From Phycomyces blakesleeanus NRRL 1555(-) (lineage: Eukaryota; Mucoromycota; Mucoromycetes; Mucorales; Phycomycetaceae): a DNA stretch of 64,000 nt. The notes beneath the pieces are model-generated. The model had not been told where the DNA came from and ran no database searches. It worked only from the letters and a program-made list of their open reading frames with translations. The translations under genes and the position numbers were made by a program. Within the stretch, counting starts at the first letter, position 1; each line of letters starts with the position of its first letter. Positions 47,812 through 61,532 of the stretch are shown one piece after another. The DNA is taken from NCBI RefSeq assembly GCF_001638985.1, contig NW_017265137.1, forward strand, positions 1,515,054 through 1,579,053. The letters are read 5' to 3'.

Positions 47812-48096
47812 ATGATGATTTTCCGTATAGTATATGCAAGTAGATTAGCAAAATGCTCCTTTGAACCGATGGTACTTACCAATAGACAATTGGCAATACA
47901 TGAAGTCTATGCTTTTTATCGATTTAATTTAAAACAGGAAGAGCATCGGTTAGCTTATTAATCTATTGATAGCTCACTAGGACTGTCTTACAAACTAATC
48001 AATGGTGCATATACCACTTACATATTCGATTCAAATTTTACAAAAGAAGGTTTGGAAGAAAGATTCTTGGAAAACTTGCTAAGCTCCGAAGCAATG
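47812..48096 (+). pseudogene. Unrecognised coding-like frame with one internal stop
   Basis: From the ATG at 47812 the frame reads RLAKCSFEPMVLTNRQLAIH, then EVYAFYRFNLKQEEHRLAY, and meets TAA at 47959-47961. It continues open as SSLGLSYKLINGAYTTYIF, then DSNFTKEGLEERFLENLLS, up to a perfect donor GTAAGT at 48097. The composition is protein-like and unlike the AT-rich surroundings. I do not recognise the family. The possible intron around the stop (GTTAGC..CTAG, 32 nt) is too short. A pseudogene exon is the simplest reading. Confidence 0.35.
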
Positions 48097-48927
48097 GTAA
48101 GTGCGATCTTAATATATAAGCATGCATAAGCTACCCTAATCTTCCGTGGAGATATTGGTTGGTGAATATTTGTAATCACTAGGAGTCATATCAAGGATGT
48201 TATTTATGAGCTAACATATCAGTAGTCTATCATTTAAGAGCTTTCGTACCATCTTTAGGTAAATTATTAGCCTTTATCAATAAGAGATTGTTTATAGAAC
48301 AGTAGGATATTACTAGCAGTATATTGTGGTTCTCACAGCCCATCCAATATCAGGATTTACCCCAAAATTTAGTATTTATTGCTTATATTCTATTAAAATA
48401 ATCTCAATACTACTAGAAATAATATAGAGTAAAGTCAAAGAGGCTTTTTTCTGTCTCACATTCGATACTTATTTGTGCTTGATAATAAGTATGCTTTAAT
48501 ACATGTTACCAATAATGTTTTAAAAGGTTCTTTTATTGCATGTATATATGAGTATAATGTATACATTTGACATCATTCTATATACTATTTATACGTAGTT
48601 TAGTAGCTCTATAAATTGGCCATGAGTACCTTGACATTCTGTTTTTAATATACATAGAAGCATCCAAGAAAAATTGTTAATCTGATGTGACATTTAAATA
48701 CGCAATAAACCAAATTCAAACCTATTAATCTTAGAAAGTACTATCTAGTGTATTTATATAAAATCTCATTTTCCCGCCATTACAAATGAACACTTTCAGA
48801 ATTTCTTCTTTTCTTCTTTTGCTTAATAACAAGTTACTCTTGTGTTTGGTATGTGAAGTTCTGATTACTATATCTTTATTAGGTAAATAACATAGGTAAG
48901 TATATACTATACTACGAGCAACCACTT

Positions 48928-48972
<45 letters not shown>

Positions 48973-51577
48973 GGTAGATGTCATGCGTACATATTCCAAA
49001 ATAAATTAAATAAATATCATGCCACAAAACAGAAGCTTACAATACAAACTATATTTCTATAAAAGCCTGTAATTCTCATAAGTTTCATTCGAGGCCTGTT
49101 GTTCCTCTATTCTAAATTTCCCACTATATTCAAACTCGAAATTAAATAATTATTATTAGTGAAACACTGCTTTTAATTTTTTTTTTGTCTTGAAATACAG
49201 TTTATTTGGGTTGCCACATTTTTACGCCACAGATTCATAGAATATATGACTTTACTACATGTGTTTTCTTTGCTTCATAATTAAGTTGTCTAGTCAATGA
49301 GATATACAGTACAAACATAAGAACACATCAATACAATCAATAATAGATTATTCTCTTATTCAACGTTTGTGCCGTATGCTTCAAATTATAATCTCACAGG
49401 AATATATTTCTAACCCTTTGAATGGTTGACATGTTCAACTGAAATACATTAGCATATAGAGACCCAAGCAAAGAAAATAGTTTGCTAAGAATTGTTTACT
49501 TTAGCCTTGCTTAAAAGATACAGAAATCTGTAATAGTTGTTTTTGCTCCTCCTTTCTCAACAAACCTATGGTTAAGTTGGGGTAGGTTTAGACATGTCTC
49601 CACACCATTTCTAGATTGTATACCATGGATCTTGGCAATAAGAGAGCTCTGTCAAACCTCCAAACTAACAAATTCTATCTTTATGCTATGGGTTGTAAAG
49701 AAAAAAGGGCTGGAATACATAACACTTCCTCTCAAATACCCAGCCATCTCTAACAACCTCTGATTCAAATATATGTCTTTCTTTTGGTCCTCTCACGCAC
49801 TTCGGTTCTTATTTTAACGTGCTCTATCTCTTTTTACTTATTATAATAAACACAAATAAATACATACTATAGTCTTTTTAATCTATTGTAAAGGACCGAG
49901 CTTAGGGTGTACTTGCGTGTACTTTATCCTAATACACATTAAATATAAAAGCTTAAAAAACAAGCTCTGACATACTCCACTGCCATTAAGTGTAGAGGCT
50001 CACCACCAATCAACATCAAACATAATTATCACTGCAATAAAAAAAAACACCGATACTTTGTGGAACAAATGTATTTAACTTCTAAAAAGGAAATAACACA
50101 GGATTTTATAATTGAATATGGGAGCAGACCACTATACCAAATATTGGGTCGTAATGAGACTCTGTAGCGCGCTTATTCATTTCCAACTACGGGTGAGTAA
50201 GCAGATAAAAAAATAAGCATATATATATATATATATATATATGCTGTCAAGGGTCTATTATAATAACTGAATATCTATATGAGTATATACCTTAACAGTG
50301 TTTAGCTCCGGAAGCTTCGGACCAAAAGAAATAAAAGGTCTGATTATATATATATATAAAAACGTCAACTCTGAGACTATAATAGTTACCTGTCTGAATT
50401 GTAACTAAAGCTGTCATAAAGTAGCTATATTACATGTATTCGACTCTATCTACAAGTTCAAGCAATACCCAGCGTTTTTTTTTGCGGTTGATTTTCTTGG
50501 GAAATGTTGGCTTGGCAAAGATTTGCTTGGCGGACAAGGTATTATCCAAGCATGTATCTTGTATAGATACTCGTGTCTAAAGCTTATAAACCTTAAAGAG
50601 TATTGTCCAAAGCCAACACAGTCGCACCAATGGTAAACCAGAAAAGTGAACGAAATCGATTCCCTAACATATAATTCTTTCTATAATATATTTTGAGGTG
50701 CCATTAGAACTACCAAAGTTCTTCTAATCTGAGAGAGAAAAAATCAACATTTCCAGGTAAAACAGGTAATATTTTATTTTGTAAAAAAAATGTGTTAGAG
50801 TTTACTTGGTGGAAATTTATAGTTCAAGAAGAACATGCTCACAAGGTCAGACAAATGATTGGATTAATTATAGCTGTGAGAATTTGTTTTACTGGTTTAT
50901 TTTTATATCACTTCACACAGAAGATGAAGGGGAGAAAGAGAAGGTGTTTTCTTGCTTGGTAAATATATTTTTATGTGAATCTATTAAGTATGCTTTGTTA
51001 GAGAATACAACTGAAAAGAGATTTTCGGGTGGGTAAAGCAATTTTATGGACACACGATACATTAAGTAAACAAAAAGATAAAAGTAAGAGATATATGCCT
51101 AATATGTCTAAAGGTTAATGTTCCAAAATAGTAGACCTAAATATTATAGTATCTATATCTCTTGTGTAATCCTTCTTTATCAAATAAATTCTCAAGTATC
51201 ATCAAATTTGATACACTACTTGTATTATTATTTTTCTCAAAGAACAATATCAATTTTATTGGTACTTAATCGATATTCAGCCACCTCACAAATTTTCAGT
51301 ATAATTTGGTAAGACTCATATAAATTTACTATCGCATTAAAGTTGGGATTGTTACAAATATTTTAAGCATCTTTTGCAGCTAAATTTAAATGCTTTTGTA
51401 AAACCTACTCTCAAAATGTCATAAGAAAATAATAGAAACTTTCACAAACTGGATAAATGTATTAGTATAGAAAATATTAAATGAGACCTGAAATAACCCC
51501 ACAAGGCAAGTTATCAGATCTTAATACAACTTTCTGTACTCACTTGCTTAGCTTAACTATGAGTATATACTATTAGT

Positions 51578-51608
<31 letters not shown>

Positions 51609-52488
51609 CTGTATGTAAGCGTTTAGTTGTTCTTGCTGTTTTTTTTTGTGTTAAAGATTGCCATCTCATGTGCTTCATTTTTACTTTTACTGTATCGAAT
51701 TTGATCTGGTTTGATTTGATCTGACTTTAATGTAAAAGATCAAGTAATGAAGACTACTTTAACAATTAAATGCTTCCTGTGAATATTATTGTAGATCTGA
51801 TTTGCTATACTGATCATGTCGGCCACCTATTTACTAACATATGGCTTACATAGCTTAAGAATATCTGTACACTTTGAAGGCTCACTGTATTCTGCCTTGT
51901 ATTCTTTAAAGAAACTGTAAAAAACGTTGTAAAAATTAATTGATTAAACCGGGAGATAATTTAATAAAGTAGAATATGTACAATATTTCCATATATTGAA
52001 AAGAAAATAAAAGGAGGAAAAAGAAAACAACATGAGGTATATTGAATATTGAGTGATACACAGTACTATAGGGATTTAATATCTTAATGTTTATTTTAAG
52101 AAACAGTTGATTAGATGTATGTATCATATATATATGGATATATGGATATATGAAGCTGATACAAATTATGGCTGAATATAAAGGTATTGTGAAGAGATCT
52201 GATAGTTGTACATGTACATTGTGTTTTTAAGACATCAGATCAGATATATACTAATTCACAGACCAGATTAAATATCCTTTCATCACCTTTTACTTTAAAT
52301 ATGTAAGCAGTAGATCTTATATACTAAACCACTAATTATAGTTGCCTGTGAAAAAGAAGGACAAAACAATTGCCTAGTAAGATAAAGAAAATTAATATGT
52401 ATAAATAAAAAGGAATTTGAGATACTTTTTTTTTTCAAAAGTACTTTACATACATTGTCTATAACCTTAAAGAACAAACAAGCTCATC
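48097..52488. other. Long AT-rich intergenic region
   Basis: About 4.4 kb without a recognisable gene, RNA gene or element. It contains (TA)n at 48929-48969 and about 50219-50242, and (GT)n at about 51587-51609. A frame at 50806-51036 has no family match. The last few hundred bases are the NRAMP promoter. Confidence 0.5.
48929..48969. repeat. (TA)n microsatellite
   Basis: About 20 uninterrupted TA units. Confidence 0.9.
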
Positions 52489-54606
52489 ATGAAAAACATA
52501 TTCAAAAGTGTATCAAGCTATATACGCGTCTTATTAAAGTTCCTTGGTCCCGGATTTATGGTTGCCGTTGGATAGTAAGTTTGATCATATTATTCCTTTC
52601 TTTATTTTATTGCTGTTAAAAAAAATACATCAAAACACGAATAAACACACACACTTATTTTCCAATAGTCTTGACCCAGGAAACTGGGCTACAGATATGC
52701 AGGGCGGATCGCAATACGGTTACCGCCTACTATTTATTATTTTGATATCCAATCTCGTTGCAATATTCCTTCAGAATCTTACCATCCGTCTTAGTACAAT
52801 ATCCGGTCTTGACCTTGCTGCTGCCTCCCGCCGTTTCTTTCCTACCTGGGTCAATCTTATTCTCTATGTTCTTGCCGAAGCTGCCATCATTGCCACTGAT
52901 ATTGCCGAGGTTATCGGCAGCGCTATTGCTCTCAATCTTCTCTTCCCTAATTTGCCTCTGCAGGTCGGTGTGACTATTACCGCTACGGATGTTCTTATCG
53001 TTCTGCTGTTTTACAACGATGAGCCTGACAGTGACGGTGACCAGATGCAGAGTACGTCGGCCCGTATCGTGAACTACTTTGAAATCTTTGTCATGCTACT
53101 GGTCGTTGTCGTTGGCGTTTGCTTTGTTGTTGAACTCGCGTACTCTGATATCGTAGCTAAGGATGTTTTCAGAGGCTTCTTACCTTCCAAAGAGATCTTT
53201 ACTGACCCAAGTTGTCTTTATTCTGCTATTGGTATCATTGGTGCTACTGGTGAGTATTTATTCAATTAGTTTGGGTCTAGAAAAAGAAAAAAGAAAAAAG
53301 AAAGAATAATTTGGTACACAGTGTTAAAGTCAATTGATTCCTCTTCCCTCTCGCTTTTGAATTAGTTATGCCACACAACTTATATCTCCACAGTTTTATT
53401 ACACAAGGTCGGTGTCAAGAATGGCGGGGTCGTAGACCGCGTGTAGTCAAGGATGAGGCGGGTGTGTGGGTTGTCAAATCACCGGAGAAATACGTGTGCA
53501 AGGAAGGAGATGAAGACAATCTGGACGCTAGAAGACGTAAGGTTGCTAGGGATATCAAGAATGCCAAAAACAAGAAACAACCTTTCCCCTCAGAAAAAGA
53601 ACAAGTCTCTGCTGTTATTTCCGACAAAGATCAAATTACCATTGATTTAGACATTGAGCCTATCGAAGACCGTGTCGATATTGAGTACCTTTCTCGCTAT
53701 ATCAACATCAACATGCGCAAGAATCTACATTATGGACTTGTTGATCTGATATTTGCCTTGTGTTTTGCCTTCTTTGTCAATTGCGCTATCCTTATGGTAG
53801 CTTCAGCTAACTTTTACTATGCTCCTGAAGCACAACGCCACACAGTCGAGGATCTATTCAGCGCTCATGAGCTACTCTATCGCTACATCGGTCCACCAGC
53901 TGCTGTTATCTTTGCCTTGGCCCTTCTTTGCGCTGGTCAATCTAGCACCTTAACCGCAACTCTTGCTGGGCAGGTCATTATGTCCGGATTTCTTGGTATG
54001 TCCTCTCGTCCTTGGGTACGCCGTATCATCACTCGATTGGTTGCCATTGTACCGGCTATGGTTGCTGCCAGTTTGGCCGGTCGCAACGGACTGAGTACAA
54101 TGTTGGTCGCAAGTCAGGTTGCTCTTAGTGTACAGTTGCCGTTTGCAGTGATTCCTCTTATTATCTTTACATCTATGAAACGTTGCATGAAGCTCGACTT
54201 GGTTGTGGAGTACAGGGGTGATATTAAGAAGCAACGAACTCAAAACGGATTTGACCGTGCTATTGCTCTATGGCGTGACCAAATGATCCATATTTTTCAT
54301 CCGTCTAAGCTCTCTCAAATGATTACCTTTATGTTGGACAGTATTCATACTGCTAAAAAGTTAACGAAACAAGACATTGCGGATAAGAGCGGTATTGGTA
54401 TTGGTATCGACATTGCTATTGACGAAAACATACCTCTTCCAATCGTAATTGCCGAGGAAACACAGCCTGCTGTAAGATTAGACGAATGGCCAGCATCAAT
54501 TGTCAAGACAAATGGAAAATACACAAATACTATTGCAATAATTTTATCGCTGATATTGATTGGTTTGAATGTCTATATGATTGTAGCTCTAGGCTTAGGT
54601 ATCTAA
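52489..54606 (+). CDS. NRAMP-family divalent metal (Mn/Fe) transporter
   Basis: Three exons, 52489-52574, 52669-53249 and 53366-54606, give 635 aa. The first helix contains the NRAMP metal motif GYLDPGNW (split by intron 1) and helix 6 has MPHNLYLHS (just after intron 2). The consensus transport motif GQSSTLTATLAGQVIMSGF is at about 53935-53990. About 11-12 membrane segments are expected. The family imports Mn2+, Fe2+ and related ions by proton co-transport; yeast members are Smf1-3. Between helices 6 and 7 there is a long hydrophilic loop of about 110 residues (53400-53730, basic then acidic). This is much longer than in bacterial members but of the kind seen in fungal Smf proteins. The ATG at 52489 starts a short cytosolic tail before helix 1. 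Confidence 0.93.
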
Positions 54607-57352
54607 GCATTTTGTATAATTGTATTATTCTAAACTTATGTATTAGAGATATATCTTTTAATAATTTTATAAATAAATATTTTATTTATTGAATCTCGAA
54701 CGTATTCATCAGAGAATTAGCTTATTATAATAACCACAGGCCATTTGTAGGTTATGCAGAGGAAGAATCATGAATACAATTTGATTTTACTATAGGAAAG
54801 TGTGTTTCAATCTTCTGTTGATTAGGTATTATATTCTAATCAAGGGTTTTGATAAATAAACATAGGGAGTAGAGAATGTATATACAAAGAATGCATCATT
54901 TTCTTTTGCCTTTCTCTTTAAAAAAATGATAATACATATGCCTGTTTCATTTATTAATGGTTTAAATGATGTGGTGTTACATATACTTGTGTTACAGTCG
55001 ATTATTGATCACACATATATTGCTAAGCACTGTATATATGATTAATACATTGCTTACTTTACCTTTTTTATTTTATTTTTCTCTTTTAGGATCCTAAATG
55101 GCTTTGTGGGCCTCGTTAATGTAATCTTATTATTATAATTAGCTTTGAATGGCAGTTTATATTAAAATTTTATATTTACCTTGAATGATTTTATTTACAG
55201 AATCTCATATGATTTTATCATACATAGTCCACTATTGTAATAGTGAAACAAGATGAAAGAACTCTACATAGTAGTATGAACAATTCATCATATTAAAGTC
55301 ATGATAATAATTAAAAGAAAAAAAAGATTATCAGTATAGCACAAACGATCTTTGATCTTGCCTTTGTAATTCCATCAACAGTTTATTATCATATTTCTGT
55401 TACATGGTCAAACAATGTATATAGATGTTCAGTGTATTTTCTCATTGAGTGATTTTATTGTAAATTTCTGTGTATTGTATACATGTATTGATATCAAGAA
55501 GTTTAATATACACACAAATATATAACTCTTGTAGAGCTCATCAAACTTCCGACTACCGGTATTAGAGAAAAACGACGTTGTAGACATATTGGTACAAGAA
55601 CAATGCGTCCCAACTGGTTAATACATCACAAACACGTTACAAGCTCAATGTTGGTTTTAGACCTCTATTTTATCATTTATGTCTGTATGTTGTGACCAAG
55701 AGAGAAGAGTATAGATTATTACCTGCTATTAACTTTCCATGCATTGTATTTTTTCCTTTTGTTCTCAATATTATATAGGCTCCTATATCTTTCTATCCAT
55801 TATAACAATAACATGATTTTAGGAATATAACAAATCTCTTCCAATTTTTTTTGGGTGAGTACCAGACTATTTCAAAGTACAACCAAATGTAACTGATTTT
55901 GTGAATCGTCTTTTAAGGTAGGTTCCGGGTTGTCTTGATGTTTACAGTATCACATATATTTTTTAGGGTACCATGCACTCTAAAAGAAGAATAATAATAA
56001 TAAGAAATGGAAATATAAAGGAATAGAGAGTCAGAGAGAGAGAGAGAGAGATGAACCCATTAGCTTTATGCACTGAACAAGTGGTACAAGCTAATACTTG
56101 CTATAAATATACAAAAGATCTATAAAGAGTACAACTGATAATCTTTACTCTCTTTTTTAGATAATTTAATATTCATTATTGGCTATACTTGTACATCACG
56201 ACTACAAGAATTAACAGCCAATTATGGATATTATATAGAGACCTACACACAAATGCAATAAGTAGTATTTAGACTGTGCATGATAATGCGCGGTATCTTT
56301 TAATATTCGTTACCGATCTGTTTCATCTTTTGAACTTTTATTAAATCTAATCAATGCCTAGATAAAAAGAAGACAAGAAAAAGTATTTTATTGTACCATA
56401 AAATTCCAAAATATATTGTTTAAATTTATATATATGTTTGGATAGGCTTTGTTATTTACAGGGAGTAAGCTGGTCTTGATCTTGACTACATGTCTGTTAA
56501 TCAATAATCTGTCGCACATGTCAAAATTGAGGGACTAATGATCCTCCTATCAACATCTGTTCTCCCAAAAAGAAGGTCGCTTTTCTGTGCTACTCTTTTA
56601 TTATTCTTTCGGCATAGTACTTTTTATAGATACATAAATGTGTATAATCTTACTATAGTATATTACCTGTTCTTGTTTTCGCTTTATTATAGCCACTCCA
56701 TTTTAATTTCGAGGGAACCTATCAACATACGATCCATCACCATAACAACATTCATCCTTTTGATTTTTAATTACATTAATATAAAAAGAAGAAATTAAGT
56801 CTAGACCCGATCTGTCTTCAATCTTTATCTCATTAGGTTCTTGGGCCAAAGATCTTGTTTCACTGTTGTTATTCTTGTGGAATTGTACGCCAAAATTCAT
56901 GTTGGATGGTTATTACATGTGAAATATGTTTTTATTGGATCCCTCTTTGTTTGTATTGTCATTCTGAAATCATATGTTACAGCCAATTTGCTCTTGTAAA
57001 TTATATTTAACTACATAAACATGGTTCTTTAAAGATATATGTATATATACAGAAAATCACTATGAGTTGGCTAGGATCCTATCGCAATCATCTTTGCTTA
57101 ATAGACTTATGTATTTGTATGATATAAAGATTGTCTCTGTCTTTGCCATAGTCTTTTTCGGTGTTGTCTTTTTTTTTAAGAAAAAAATATATATGAAAAA
57201 ATGAAAATAATAATAGTAGTAGTAGTAATAGTAGTAGTAGGAAAAAAACATTTGCTTGTGTATGGAAAAAACTATATATATATAAGGAAGCTTTCTAACT
57301 TTTTTTTTGAAACCTTGATTCGATGCATTTCCTATATCTTCTTTTCTTCTTC
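54607..57352. other. AT-rich intergenic region
   Basis: About 2.7 kb between convergent genes (NRAMP + and ATG27 -). No gene is recognised; the frames at 56538 and 56703 are low-complexity. A (GA)n run is at about 56032-56050. Confidence 0.5.
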
Positions 57353-59270
57353 TTAGACGGCAACATAGCCACCACTACCTCGTCTGTGGGACATGATTGT
57401 GTCTACCAAGTGTGAGAAAATGTCCTATGTAGATTGAGTAAGGAATTAGAAATGTAATGTAATGTAATATATATATAACGAGTTGTTTCTTTTACATACC
57501 TTGATCAGATAGGGCAAGTCAAACCAGAAATCTAATTACATATGATGTATAAATTTTGAAATATTGTGAGTGATTGTATGTATATTTTAATGCTGATATA
57601 TGCATAAGTAATGATCTTACCACGATGAGGGATCAAGTCAAGTCCTTGGGCGTTGTACATCTTAAAGTTGTAGAATGCACCACCAACAAAGTAGATAGCC
57701 AACAGTACCAATACACTATAAACCAAAGAAAACATAAAAGCACACAAGCAATACCATACCGTATCATACAATTCATGTGCGTAAGTTTCAATTCACAAAA
57801 AACCAACACAGCTCATGCATATCTATTTATCGATATATTACGTGGTAAAGAAGATTCCAACACCAGACATTCCTTCCTTGGGTTGAGGAGTCTCGTCACC
57901 CTTTTTGTCATTTCCGTTATCAGGTTTTTTCTCATCGGGCTTCACACTAATCAACAATTCATTCAACCGTCCCCGTATAAATAACATATATTAGAATGAG
58001 TATTATATCCAATTTTGCCAATAAACAAAAAATACATACGCGCATGCAAGAGCAGTCTTCCAACGCAATGTAAGCTTATTGCTGGTATATGACAAAACGG
58101 TAGGTGGCTTGGGCTCATCCTATATACACAAAAGCATCACCAATTTGTTAGATCCATAAAGATCCCCAAGCTTTTTTTTAAAAATAATAATAATAATAAT
58201 ATGAAATCCTTACTTCGCGGGAAATGCTCTTGTCACATTCAAGAGTAATCTGGGCAGACTGAGCTCTTTCTCCAACCTTACCACCACCAAGTTCAAGAGT
58301 ATAAACGATACCATCTGATATATAAAGAAAATTCAGCAAAGTCTCTCATAATATGTATAGATATATGATGCATGTGCATACATATGTATATATTAGAATA
58401 CATGTATTATTCAAAACCTTACCATTTGACAGGTCTTCTTCATCCTCGGGTGCCTTGAAATTACCAACAAGTTTCTTTTCCCTGAATAAATTTCAAGAGT
58501 AATAATAATAATAATAACCATAAGCATAGGCACGAAAAAGAAAAGACGACGACAATCCTTTCATTTTGTAATATTATCTTTTCATAATGCATATATATGA
58601 AAGAAATAAAATAGAATAACGCGTATATTATGTTCTACTTTAACCCTATTTTGATTTTTTTGCTTTTTTCCCCCTTACTTGTCAAAATCACCAGAGATAG
58701 TCTGGACTTCTGTTACAATATCTTTACCATCCTTGTTATAGATGATTCTTCTGCAAATGTACTATAATCTTAATGTCAGTAATTCATTTTTTTTCTTTAC
58801 ATCACCAATATAATTCCTGTCTCTCACTCTTCCTCCTTTCCCCTCTTTTTTTATACTTCTTCTTCTTCTCATTACTTACAGAACCTTTGGGACAGTCATC
58901 TACATCGTTTTCTTTAGGTGCAGGCAAGGCATCACAAATGTTGATCTTGATTTCGGTAGTTCGAGTGGCAGGTACTGTAGATGCCTTTTGAGTAACGACA
59001 AATTCCCTGTATAATACATATTCTTCAGACTGTGTACCTCGATTACTTTTTATTCCTCCTCTCTCTCTCTCTATATATATATCTTTTTTTTTTCCTTTTT
59101 TTTTATGTTTCATTTTTTCTTATTTTCTTCTTCATTTACTTGTTGAGTCGGGAAAGATCTAATTCATAGCCAGCTTCGGCAATAGGTTTGAAATGAGGGT
59201 TGCAGTAGTCTTGGATTGCCAAGACACTCGAAGCAAAAAGGGCTAGCGAGAGACCAAATGTGACTTTCAT
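57353..59270 (-). CDS. ATG27: Autophagy-related type I membrane protein Atg27
   Basis: The ATG is at 59270 and the stop at 57355-57353, with about seven or eight short exons. A signal peptide (VTFGLSLALFASSVLA) is followed by a lumenal MRH-like domain with paired cysteines (DYCNPHF, INICDALPAP, DDCPKGS, ITLECDKSI). An acidic/lysine-rich linker (VKPDEKKPDNGNDKKGDE) leads to one membrane helix near 57690 (VLVLLAIYFVGGAFYN) and a cytosolic tail. The tail reads GLDLIPHR, DFWFDLPYLIKD, then MSHRRGSGGYVAV. This is the conserved Atg27 ending, and YVAV occupies the place of the yeast C-terminal tyrosine sorting signal YSAV. Atg27 cycles between Golgi, endosomes, vacuole and the phagophore and helps move Atg9. 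A (GGGA)n block lies about 130 bp upstream. Confidence 0.9.
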
Positions 59271-59396
59271 ATTATGATTTTATGAAAGAAGTATATAGAG
59301 ATAAAAAAAGAGAAAGAGAAAATGTCTATTATGATGTTTGAATAAATGAAGAAAGAGAAAAAGAAAAAGAGAGGGAGAAAGGGAGAGAGAGAGAGA

Positions 59397-59419
59397 GGGA
59401 GGGAGGGAGGGAGGGAGGG
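59397..59419 (+). repeat. (GGGA)6, potential G-quadruplex, 5' of ATG27
   Basis: Six GGG runs, each separated by a single A, within a longer GA-rich stretch (about 59340-59425). The run is about 130 bp upstream of the ATG27 start codon, on the strand opposite to the coding strand. Sequences of this form fold readily into G-quadruplexes in vitro. Confidence 0.8.
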
Positions 59420-59659
59420 AGAAGAATAAAGTCTTATGCGTGACGTTGGTAAGGTAAGGGTAAGGTTACAAGCGGAGAGAAAGATAAAGGAAAAGAAACA
59501 GACAAAGTAGATAGAGAGAGTATGATCTGGTGAGACAAGGTTGTATATCAAATGGGATATGTCATCAAAGTTTTGCTTATTTTTTTTTATCTTGTCCATT
59601 ATATTCTTCTTTTTTTTGCCTTTCTTCCTTTGTCGTCGTTGCTATTATTTTTCTGGATC

Positions 59660-59716
59660 TGATTTGGGCTTGGCTTGGTTTGGCTTGGTTTGGTTTGGCT
59701 TGGTTTGGTTTGGCTG
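59660..59716 (+). repeat. TTTGGC/TTGGC simple repeat
   Basis: Imperfect tandem GGCTTGGTTT units next to the CDC50 stop codon, in its 3' flank. Confidence 0.75.
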
Positions 59717-59721
59717 GTTTG

Positions 59722-61532
59722 CTAGTCTTGGTGAAGACGCGCTAGGCGTGCAACATTACTGGGTAGACCGCCTCCAGGTTGATTCCAAGACAAGTAAGCC
59801 TGATCACCAAGTTTTCTACAATTGAAAATTAAAAGTTAGATTTATATAAACATACACACATATATATGTTATTATTTACCTTGGACGGGCACTCTGACGA
59901 ATACTAAAGAAAACACCAAGGGCAAGACAAATGGAGCCAATAGAAATGTATGTAACTCCAAGTCGTAAGTTGCGTCCACCAAGGGCTGTTGTGGTAGAGA
60001 GAACGATCCATTTTGTGCCCTTGTATTGGACAGTGTCGAAATCTACAAATTATCATTATCATTATCATTATTATTTTAATATTTATTTTTAGTATATTTT
60101 CCTATTTATTCCTTTTCTTTTATCATAACCCACACAAACACACACACGCACGCACGCACACACACAATTTTTGTAACCCTTGAAAAATGTTCAGGATATA
60201 TAGATCTTCTTTGTGACTTACTCATATCTACAAGAATACGCCATCTACCGGCAGGAAGATCCTGGTTGTCATTACGCCCCCACAATTTGCGGAAATCAGG
60301 AAGGGCAGCGACATGCATCCACACCATGAACCGTTCCATAGTTGACAGATCTGGCGGAGGATGGTCTTGGTCGTACTTGCCATTCGGGTAGCGCAAGACC
60401 CAGTTGGGCGGTGGTGCAATTGCATCGATCGGATAGGTCGTGAGTTTGTACTTTTCGGTGTCTGTGGGCCATGCGACATTTGTTGAAGAAAATTCGTAGA
60501 GAACTGCATTATCACCATCAATCTGGGTTATATTCGAAAAGGTATCTGTTTATTAAATTTGTTTGTTTTATATAAAAAAAAATCAGGTCAGAAATCTCCA
60601 AATACAATACAAATATTTTGATTGTCATTATGGGTTATCAAACACGATATACACAGACGACCACACTTCTTACCATTAAACATTGAATTGGCAATCAATC
60701 CACATGGATAGACAATAAGCCCTTCTTCTGTCTGTCCAGCAGGGTCACAGTTACTCTGGGCAGTCGACGACGATATAGCTTTTCCCAAAAGTTGGTCGGC
60801 GTCATAGCTTTTAATGTATTGGCGACGGTTCTGATAAAAATTGGTGAGACGGTAGTACATAAATACCGGTCCTGTCATTGTGCTTGGCACAGTAAAGTCA
60901 ATCACACATTGCTTAATAGTCAGTTGATTGGGGTTTTTCCATGTCGGGTCAAGAAACTCGGACGTCGTTTGATAGTGATATGCAGGCATCTCCATTGTGC
61001 TAATGTCAACTGCAGGTGAAAACTCATAACTGATCATGGATGGTTCCATGTAGACTGGAGTTTCATATAGACCACAATGGGAATAGTTGAGCATAATCTC
61101 ATTAGCCTATATAGTCAATAACATACTTAGGTCTTTTTATCTCGAGTATTTTATGTCCTCTTTCTCTCTCTTTTTTTTAAAAAAATAATAATGGGAAAAG
61201 GGTTATTGGCTTACTCGACCACTAGACCAATAAAGAAGTCCACCAATTGGTGTAAATATGATGCCAATAATAAATAGAGTTGGCAAAACTGTCCGAGGAG
61301 TGAGAACTGGTTGCCATGCAGGTAATCGTTGCTGTTTAAATGCTCCCTCTTATATATATAAAAAGAAGAACGCCTCATTCAGTCAGTTAGTTAACATTCT
61401 TCATCACAAGCAATAACATCAACAATTAAAAGCAATAAATAAATATAACATGCGTATACATATACATGTAAAGCTACATTCTCATTCATTCTCACCATCG
61501 GGTTTACGGAGCTTCTTGGCAGGTTCACTCAT
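59722..61532 (-). CDS. CDC50/LEM3-family subunit of P4-ATPase phospholipid flippase
   Basis: The ATG is at 61532 ([13 protein letters not shown]) and the stop TAG at 59724-59722, in five or six exons. After [11 protein letters not shown] comes the first membrane helix ([17 protein letters not shown]). The ectodomain has the family marks: [20 protein letters not shown], the conserved CDPAG and [12 protein letters not shown], and [16 protein letters not shown]. The second helix ([20 protein letters not shown]) ends in [19 protein letters not shown]. The ectodomain cysteines (C in HCGLYE, KQCVID, NCDPAG and PCGLI) are those that form the family's disulfides. CDC50 proteins escort P4-ATPases out of the ER and are needed for their flipping of aminophospholipids at Golgi, endosome or plasma membrane. 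Which of Cdc50, Lem3 or Crf1 it matches cannot be told here. Confidence 0.93.

Noticed and set aside
50806..51036. 76-codon + frame (VEIYSSRRTCSQGQTNDW...)
   Set aside because: No family recognised, AT-rich codons and no splice or start context; likely chance.
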